From NCBI RefSeq assembly GCF_040183065.1, contig NC_091120.1, forward strand, positions 176,850,488 through 176,914,487: DNA of 64,000 nt, read 5' to 3'. The notes below the pieces were generated by a model. It was not told the origin of the DNA. It made no database searches and saw only the letters and a list, made by a program, of their open reading frames with translations. The position numbers were made by a program, and so were the translations under genes. This DNA comes from Periplaneta americana (taxonomy: Eukaryota > Arthropoda > Insecta > Blattodea > Blattidae). Shown here piece after piece: positions 56,731 through 64,000 of this stretch (the first letter of the stretch is position 1; the number at the start of each line of letters is the position of its first letter).

Positions 56731-57918
56731 CAGTGGCGGCCGCTGATCATGTTGCAGCGTTGCACAACGACCAAGTTTTACCCGCACATTAAAATTTTGT
56801 TTATATTAAATAACTAAACAGATTTTAAGTTTCCTTCTCGTCCAATTTAAATATATACATTTTTATTTATATATCATTCAAGAATTCGAGTATAAAATAA
56901 TCAGCTTTTATAAAATTCATCAAATTGTGAATACTTCAGAAGTGGTCGTTGTGTGGCTTCAGCAACAGCCAGATTTGTGTAGCGGCTGGAATTGAAGGTA
57001 GGCTCAGTTCAGAGTTCCCTATCCCAGCAGTTAACACAGCTGGTCACGGCAAAGCTCTTGCAACAACCGGAAGCAAATAGTTCTTGTATTTGCCTGTAGA
57101 TTGCAGAAGTGACCATTCCGAACGGACACATTTGCTGGATGACTCGTGACTTGAGACGAAATTTTCCGAGTCTTTGTTTCTCACGTGGTTTCTCACTTCC
57201 TGACTTCCTGTTTCCTGGCCAACATGTAGCTAGGTGAGCATGTGGTCCAGTCGTTTTATAATCGTGTGAAATCCATTTAATCCTCTCTTAAATATTTAGT
57301 TTTTGTTGGAATTTAAGTAGTTTTATGTGAATTGTGCTGTGTAATATATTTTTTTATTGGATGTGATATTTTCGTCAAGTTTGTGACATAGGTACTTAGG
57401 CATATAACGTTATGAATTTTGTAAGTTGTTTAAAAAACAGGAACTTTTCTTGAGTTTTATGTGAATTGTGGTAGTTATCACAATTTTTATAGTGCACTGA
57501 TGTTTTCTTCAAGTTTGTGATATACGTGCGTTCACCATTATGAATTCTGTAAATAGTTTACAAAACAAGAACTTCTCTGTACTTTCTGACGAAAAATAAA
57601 AAATTAAAGAACTTGGTACACCATTGCCTGAGCTAAATATTGTCCAGACAGTTACTACGGGGGAAAGACAGTTCAAGAGAATTTTTAGAAAGGAAATTTA
57701 CAATAATTGTGATTGTGAAGTGAAAAATGTACTGTTTTGTTTTCCGTGTATTTTGTTTGATGGGGAACAATCGTGGACAAGAACGGACATTACTGATATT
57801 AATCATTTAAGTACCAGCATTGGATTAAAATGACCATGTACTGATAAAGGTAACTAATTCTACCCCACTCTTCACAGAAAGTGCAACACCTAGACCCAAA
57901 CTTCACCGGCCGCCACTG
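56731..57918 (+). mobile_element. hAT (Tip100-like) element, internally reduced, 8-bp duplication
   Basis: Ends CAGTGGCGGCCG in inverted orientation, flanked by the perfect duplication CTCTCTAT (56723-56730, 57919-57926). 1188 bp, with only an N-terminal transposase piece (57541-57830). Confidence 0.9.
57541..57833 (+). pseudogene. hAT transposase N-terminus, TTF-type zinc finger
   Basis: Reading from an ATG near 57541 there is one stop (near 57596), then LNIVQTVTTGERQFKRIF, KEIYNNCDCEVKNVLFCFPC and LFDGEQSW, ending with a stop at 57831. This is the TTF-type zinc-finger region (C-x-C...C-x-x-C) found in front of many hAT-Tip100 transposases. The catalytic RNase H-like domain and dimerisation region are absent, so the element depends on another copy. 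Confidence 0.7.
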
Positions 57919-57926
57919 CTCTCTAT

Positions 57927-59146
57927 GTCCATGTTCACTGGAAGACTGAAAAATTCTCTACAGAAATTTAGTGTATTAAGTAGTGCTTCAAACATCCGTT
58001 TGCAATGCCACTAACAAGCCACTAGTGGGTCCTTAACATTAATTTCCTTATACCCCTTTTTATCATAGAAAAAAGAGCACTGACAGGTTTTTCTCACTAG
58101 GGGCATAACAGTTCCTCAATGCCCATGGAGTTAATATAACATTGTGTGTTTATTTTCTGTACCCTGTTTATAATGAAACCATCACATATAGAAAATATAC
58201 ATAGTCGTGAACACAATATGTTTAGAAAATTGCATAATATATTAAAAAGTAAATATGTCTGACTTCTTAGTAGGGGTTGTTGCCACTATAGGCCCACCTC
58301 TGCATAGGAATGGGTTGCATGGAAATGTGTTTTTCATTTGTTAATGTGGTGACATTTGTATATTGACTTTTTTATATCTCAGAAAAAATATGCATTATAC
58401 AGAACTTCTGAAGGTTTGCCATAATTTCGTAATTTACTTCTTTATGATCAAGTACTGTCTATACAGTTTTTTTTGTCTCGTGTTAATGACTGTTTGCATT
58501 GTGTTAAGAGGAGTGTATTATGACAGATTGTGTCTGAGAATAGGATATGATCTGAAGAATAATCAGTGTTTACAGCTAGAAAGTTGGATCACTAGCTCAC
58601 CGTAATTTGCTGTGAAGCATGCAGAATACATTTAATATGATTTCTTTGGTAGTAGAATTAATTCAGTTAACTTCATCTCATAATTTTGATGCTATATTTT
58701 ATCAGGAGTTTTTTTTTTATGAATGCTCAAATTTAGTATATGAGTCATTCTCGAGTTTTGCAGCAATTCCTGTCCATTGCAAATATTATCACTACTATGT
58801 TTCATATTTACTATATAAATTAAATTTTAAAATAATCAGTAGAACACAAAGAACAATTGGGACAACATTTTAATTGTGCTTCAAAGTATTATATATTTAA
58901 ATGATTTTCATAAGCTAGTTGAAGTACTGTAAATGTAAATTGTCCACAACCACAAAATAGAAATAATATCGCTTTATAACTTCACAGATGGTGGGAAGAT
59001 TCAGATGCTCTTGTTTGAAAACTAACTCCTACTAAATTAATATCAAACCTAGGCACTTTACATGCTCACTCTATGAAACTTAAACTTAGAAAGCAATTTT
59101 CAAATGAGTCATAGAATATTGACGTCCTTGGTGTTATTAATATGTA
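57927..59146. other. No gene recognised
   Basis: AT-rich DNA. Short open frames near 58363 and 58619 have no motifs and AT-rich chance composition. Confidence 0.45.
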
Positions 59147-59909
59147 CAGTGAAACCTCTCATTTACGGACATTGAAGGAACATAACAATCTGTCAGAATC
59201 TGGAAGGTGTCCTTTATTGGGAGGGAGACTCCCCAATCCAACAGTAAATTTATAATATGCATTATGTATCCCTTCACGCTTTAAATGAAATGTGTTACTG
59301 TAGTTTAATTCTAAATACAGTTTAATGTACTACAGTAAATTGTTTGCAACTTTGAACTACAGTAGATAAAACTGAAAAAGGAAAATGTCATGCATATTCT
59401 AGGTCTACAGTTAAACAGTATTGTAATTTATAGTTTTCAACTTAACCTTTACGTTCAGGTGTCATATCTCTCGAAACAGAACAACTGATTCAAGTGAAGA
59501 GAATAATCCTACTAACCCTATCATGTGTCGAATACAATTTCATGATCGCGGAAACCTTGGACCCATCAGACAGGTTAAATTTAATTACTTTGTTTAACCG
59601 GCTGGGCTAGTGGTAGCCTACGAGACCCTTTTTGTCTTCTTTCGTGTTAAGGAATTTCTGTACTGTTCTCAAAACAAAATTTTCCATTTTTGTAACACAT
59701 TAGGTCTTGAAATCCAAGTTCTGTCTGCAGTCAGGAGGTAAAAAAAGCTTTAGGACTGTGAAACAGCTGTCCGTGTCTGTCTGAGAGTGTCCGTAAACGA
59801 GAATTAAATTTATCACTACTTCTATATTGTTTCAGTTGGGACATAAAAATCTGTCCGTATATGAGGAGTGTCCGTATCTTGGGGGTGTCCGTAAGGAGAG
59901 GTTTCACTG
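59147..59909. mobile_element. Tigger/pogo-type non-autonomous element
   Basis: Ends CAGTGAAACCTCTC in inverted orientation, followed on both sides by TTACGGACA-like sequence. TA duplications at 59145-59146 and 59910-59911. 763 bp, no transposase. Near the right end the string TGTCCGTA recurs four times. Confidence 0.88.
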
Positions 59910-59911
59910 TA

Positions 59912-61404
59912 TGTGGTAATATTTATATATTTGCAATTTGTTTCTGGACTTCACTGTAGAGTGTGCTGTTATCAGAGCATATTCATCCCATACATATAGG
60001 TGGAAAGAAGAATTGTTTTACAGTGTGTAATTGAGCTTCAAGTGTTACATATATAAAGATAGGTCAGGTTAATTGTATGTCCTTTGAATTACTTAATATT
60101 TTGATACTAATTAATAATACTGAAATGTCAATTATTTTTTAGCAAATGTACGAGTTGTTCCTTTGTTTATATAACGAACTTCAACTTGATACAGGCATTT
60201 TCAAATTTATAAAAAAAAAATCTAAACATAATCAAATGTCCCCCAAGTTATTGTCCTTTGTGTTACCCTAAAATAGGAACCAAAATGACTGGGTAACACC
60301 AAATTAACATTTCATTTAAATGCTTTGATAAGTAACCAGTTCAGTTAAACTGAAGTGTTTCAAGTAATTTTCCATTTCTGATTCTCTCTATTGCTGCGAA
60401 CTCAGAGAATCACTCATATGCACTATTATATGAACATTGCTGAGCAAGTGATCCAGTGTAAGATTTTATTTAAGTTAAATTATATGAAATAAAATACCTA
60501 TATCTAGAAGTTGTTTAATTTATTGCATTTTAACTTTTGAATAGTTTAATATGAACTGTTTTTATCTAGTATTGTATTTGAAAGATAATGAGCTTGAATT
60601 TATAACAAGTAGTAGTTCTTTCTTGAATAAATGTTGTTTGTTACATGTTGAATGAATTAATTTTGGGGAGGGGTCTTGTGGTCTATAGTATTGTGTAGTC
60701 GAGTTTATATGAGCAACTATTTCTTGTTAAAAGTGCTTATTAATACACTTGTTAATATTTGGAATTAAATTTTGCGGTAAATATTTTGATTAAATACATT
60801 TTACATTCTTAACTATTTCTTATCATTAACCTTGAAAGAACAAATATAGTCCCTTTACAATTTAAGAGTTTCAGATCCTATAATTTAATTTTATCGCTAC
60901 AGTTGGAAACGGTTTAATTTCTTTCCTCAATCCCATTGTGAAGTGCTGAAGAAAGCATCATTGTGCATGATTGGGTTTCAAAAATTTGTTTAGTGATGAA
61001 GTTAATTTAAAATATGTAACAATGTCTTTTCTGCATTTTAATTCCAATGAGAAAGAACTTAGTATTTTTTTTATCTTGTATGTGTGTTCCGCTGGAATCT
61101 ATACAGGAGCAGGGAAAATCATCTTTGGAAGTTAATAAACATGTACATATACCAATCTTAGGAAAATTTCTTAGTTTTCAGACCAGGAGGGAAGAAGAAA
61201 ATGAACCTCCATTTGAAATTACGAAATTTATTTCAAAACATACTGTACTCTCGAGGTACCATCTTTTCCACAGTGGAATATTTAAATTCAGTAGTATATT
61301 TGCTTCCTGGAAATTCAAGGCTGCCTCTTGAGAAAGCTTAACAGTCAATTTGATTTACAAAATTATTAAATTAATTTATATAGAGATATCAATAACAAAG
61401 GTAT
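59912..61404. other. No gene recognised
   Basis: AT-rich DNA. An open frame at 61047-61331 (94 codons) has no recognisable domain and is not called. Confidence 0.45.
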
Positions 61405-61677
61405 GTTGTTGTTTAGTCAACTGTCCGAAGACAGGTCTGAACCTCGTAAATGATACCAAAAAGGCACCACTTATGAGGCAACTAGGCCAGGAGATAATGA
61501 GATAGGGTGGCCAGTTCCTTTCTCCCTCCATTCCATACATTGTTGACTAAATACATATTACACTAGTCAGACTTAAGATGCATACAAACTATTGTTCTTC
61601 CTCTGACACACATAGTCAAATGAGGTGTACTGCCTGATAATAGATGTACATATCAGTTAGAATCTCAATCAGAGGAT
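61405..61677 (-). mobile_element. 275-bp SINE-like element, 12-bp duplication
   Basis: Same family as 35092-35367. Flanked by TAACAAAGGTAT (61393-61404) and TAACAAAAGTAT (61678-61689), one mismatch. Minus-strand end is AAACAACAAC-like. Confidence 0.85.
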
Positions 61678-62025
61678 TAACAAAAGTATAATGGTCAAGA
61701 TTGTTGGAGTTGGTGAAAATGTTCTAGGAAACGAAAGTAGAAAATGATTTTATGAGAGTATAAATGATTTCTTTTAATATTCAGAGAGACTGTAAGGGCT
61801 AATAGTGATATATTTTTTATGATTGCAGTTGGAATACCTAGTTCCTTGCACACATCAACAAAGAATTTAGGGATTATCCCTCTTTCATTGTGTTCTTCAT
61901 ACTGATATCCACTATTTGGAGCATAATATAACATGGAATACACCGAACAATAAATTCAATTATGGGGTTATTAATAAAGAGAAATTGCATGGATTTTCGA
62001 AAAATACTGGTAATCCAAATGAGAG

Positions 62026-62097
62026 ATCTACATAAAGATTAATTTTTTGGTCCTATAGATAATTCTATAGGACCAAAAAATTAATCTTTACGTAGAT
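62026..62097. repeat. Perfect-stem hairpin, 33-bp arms
   Basis: Left arm 62026-62058 begins ATCTACATAAAGATTAATTT, right arm 62065-62097 is its complement with one mismatch, loop ATAATT. Could be a small RNA precursor-like hairpin or a minimal palindrome MITE; nothing else supports a function. Confidence 0.9.
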
Positions 62098-62261
62098 TAT
62101 CCACCCAGCAGTGCATATATACTTTGGAATCCCGGCCACCAAGTCACTCAAATGCTCTTCTTGTGTGATGACAGTTGATTTAATATATGCCGAACATGGA
62201 ATAACATCAGTAAGGAAAAAATACCGAAGGAGAAAGATTCGATCCAGTGCTGTGGATCAAG

Positions 62262-62345
62262 CCTCGACATAGCTCAGTGGTTAGAGCACCCAGTGCATAG
62301 AACTGGTAGTCCCGGGTTCGAACCCTGGTGCCGGAGCGAATTTTT
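62262..62345 (+). mobile_element. tRNA-derived SINE head
   Basis: TAGCTCAGTGGTTAGAGCA (A box) and GGTTCGAACCC (B box). D, anticodon and T arms fold (anticodon stem CCAGT/ACTGG, loop GCATAGA), but the acceptor stem has mismatches and downstream GAGCGAATTTTTCTCC is SINE body. So a SINE head rather than a tRNA gene. Confidence 0.75.
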
Positions 62346-63935
62346 CTCCATTAATAATTAATGGCAAATGAGTTATGTTAAAGTCTCCTACTCCAAATGT
62401 TTCCTGGATAAACTTTCTCAGTACCAGTACACATCATACTGGTGACTGTAACACATACCTTTTTCTTTTACACTAAACTATTGTAAAAGGGCTATTTCTG
62501 AGTCTTTATAGGCTAATCTTCTTTTAACTTCTATATTATGAAGAACCAGCACTGCTATCACAGTCCTGATTTTCTTGATATTGCTGGCAGTTTATACCCC
62601 TATAACATTATCTGCTTCCAATTAAGTAGCCAGTCCTCCTTTATTTAATTTATTCATTTCTTATTTTATTTTAGAACTACTACTTTGTTTTCAGCCCTGG
62701 CAAGATACTTGAAATCAAATAGAACTGTAATTCATAGACCAGTAGAAGGTATTAGACATAGCAATTCCAAATCTCGACACATGCAGTTATTGTCATTTTT
62801 TTTCTGACCTACTGATAACAATGGATATGGTGCTTTAACTTCAGTTTCAACGAAGTCGTGATAGCAGCCTATTGCGAAATGGGTGCAACCTGTGCTTATT
62901 TCGTATCAAGAGCTACTGTATGCATTGCCACTTTGAAAGTGGGGTTAGGAGATATGGCTGAACACACGAAAAATCACAAATTTAATTTATGTTGAACTTT
63001 TAAACGCATGTATACGTGGACATGTTAAGTAGTCACTTGTGCTGTAACTTAGAAATGCAAAGATTTATTATAGTATTATTTCGGCAAATAAGAAAAGCTT
63101 ATCCTAGTCTTGTTAGGCATAATGGTACATGGCATTTTTATTTATTCCCTTCCAAAGAATATGTTTCCAACTTCTGTACAAATTCTACTGGAAAACACTA
63201 TAAGTAGTTTAATATAAGCACTCATTCTGTCAAGAAATCTTCTAACAGTGTCCGTACAAAGTATAATGGATTGGAAGATTTATTGACATTTTTAAAAGAG
63301 AATCAGGTGCCTTTGTTAGGGAGAACAGTGGTTGAAAAATGCAAGAATATTCCTTATCACATGACCATCCCACCTTGTCCCCCATTCCTACTGATCCAGC
63401 CACATAAAGGAGAACAAGACTTCTGTTTGAGATCTTGTGGCTATTCCTGTGGTAGTAGTATTGTTAGGAATAAGGCAAGCAGGTTCTTGTAGTGTAGTAA
63501 AATTGGTGGTGAGGTTATCAAGAATGGAAGAAGCCTCAGCACACAGGACAACCCCCCCCAAGTATGTTTGTGCTGTTCGTGTAGGTGCGGGCCGAGATCA
63601 AGCTTCCTGTGTTATACCTCATCGACTCTATAGTGAAGAACGTTGGAGGCACATATACAGCACTCTTCACTCAGAACATCGTCTCAACATTCTGCAGTGT
63701 TTTTGAAAAGGTATTAATATCAATTCTTTTTAATTTTTGGGGCTCGGTATTTGTTTGATTTAGTTTAGTATTTATTTTTTTTCAAATTTGCAAATTTTAT
63801 TTATTTATTTTTTTCCAATTTGAAGATTCCTATTTATATATGATATGTTGTATGTGCTTGTGTGCGTGTGTAAAACAAAGTGCAAGCTATGTTCTTCTGT
63901 AATCATAATCATATTTGTCATTAATCAGTGTAAAC
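62346..63935. other. Unassigned, two or three open frames without domain match
   Basis: Plus-strand open stretches 63271-63492 and 63437-63706 overlap and are less AT-biased than the surroundings (for example CGTAGGTGCGGGCCGAG). I recognise no family, and no splice or start evidence supports them. Confidence 0.35.
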
Positions 63936-64000
63936 TAGAGTAGGGTTGATTCGTGAATGAATCGTTCATTCAAACGATTAATAATAAAGAATTGTAAGAA
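63936..64000. mobile_element. Second copy of the GAATCG-rich hAT, cut by window end
   Basis: TAGAGTAGGGTTGATTCGTG then ATGAATCGTTCATTCAAACG matches the left end at 29997 with a few differences, including ATTAATAATAAAGAATTG. Runs off the window. Confidence 0.85.

Noticed and set aside
61047-61331. 94-codon open frame
   Set aside because: No recognisable domain, AT-rich surroundings, no splice or repeat context.
62265-62335. Possible functional tRNA gene
   Set aside because: D, anticodon and T arms fold, but the acceptor stem does not pair well and SINE-like sequence follows.

Overview
This is an AT-rich, intron-containing, transposon-dense window of an arthropod nuclear genome, almost certainly an insect. 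I infer a cockroach or termite (Blattodea) from tRNA-derived SINEs whose 3' ends read like CGTCGTTAAATAACC, from env-bearing Gypsy-type retroelements, and from the mix of mariner, hAT, pogo-like, Penelope and RTE relics. That placement is inference, not something read directly.

Only two host genes are recognisable. They sit head to head around 16.5-17.3 kb. On the minus strand is a complete five-exon Rab30-type small GTPase (14093-16475, 203 codons, all G-boxes and a C-terminal Cys-Cys). On the plus strand is the first coding exon of a Pcf11-type mRNA 3'-end-processing factor (17281-17463). The roughly 0.8 kb between their ATGs holds CCAAT-type and CRE-like motifs and is probably a shared promoter. 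No later Pcf11 exon was recognised, so the rest of the window may be its first intron (more than 46 kb) or intron plus intergenic DNA.

Layout. 0-14 kb: unassigned AT-rich DNA with a Penelope-like inverted duplication (1.6-2.7 kb), tRNA-SINEs with target-site duplications (4.2 and 9.3 kb), decayed non-LTR retrotransposons (5.3-8.1 kb) and a small hAT MITE (8.5 kb). 14-17.5 kb: Rab30, the promoter and Pcf11 exon 1, with LINE debris in Rab30 intron 4. 17.5-31 kb: microsatellites, a SINE, a TIR element holding LINE debris (22.7-23.8 kb), G/C homopolymer runs, and a 726-bp hAT element with an 8-bp duplication (30 kb). 31.1-33.3 kb: an unassigned 2.2 kb TIR element with a perfect 8-bp duplication. 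33.4-35.4 kb: a broken THAP plus DDE transposase split by a 276-bp SINE-like insertion. 35.4-38 kb: LINE tails, a MITE and a 110-bp tandem array. 39.5-47.9 kb: a decayed env-bearing Gypsy-type retroelement (minus strand) carrying an intact mariner-like transposon in env, and abutting an IS630-Tc1-mariner transposase with D-x82-E spacing (47.9-49.3 kb). 50.1-55.9 kb: a four-level nest, SINE around LTR retroelement around RTE LINE around foldback MITE. 56-64 kb: a hAT-Tip100-like element, a Tigger-like element, another SINE-like copy, a 33-bp-stem hairpin, a tRNA-SINE, and the start of a second copy of the 30-kb hAT family running off the end.

The elements work as a stratigraphy: each insertion can be ordered by what it interrupts. 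The freshest looks like the mariner-like element (open 346-codon frame, near-identical ends, TA duplication). Both LTR retroelements are dead, with stops, frameshifts and loss of polymerase sequence.
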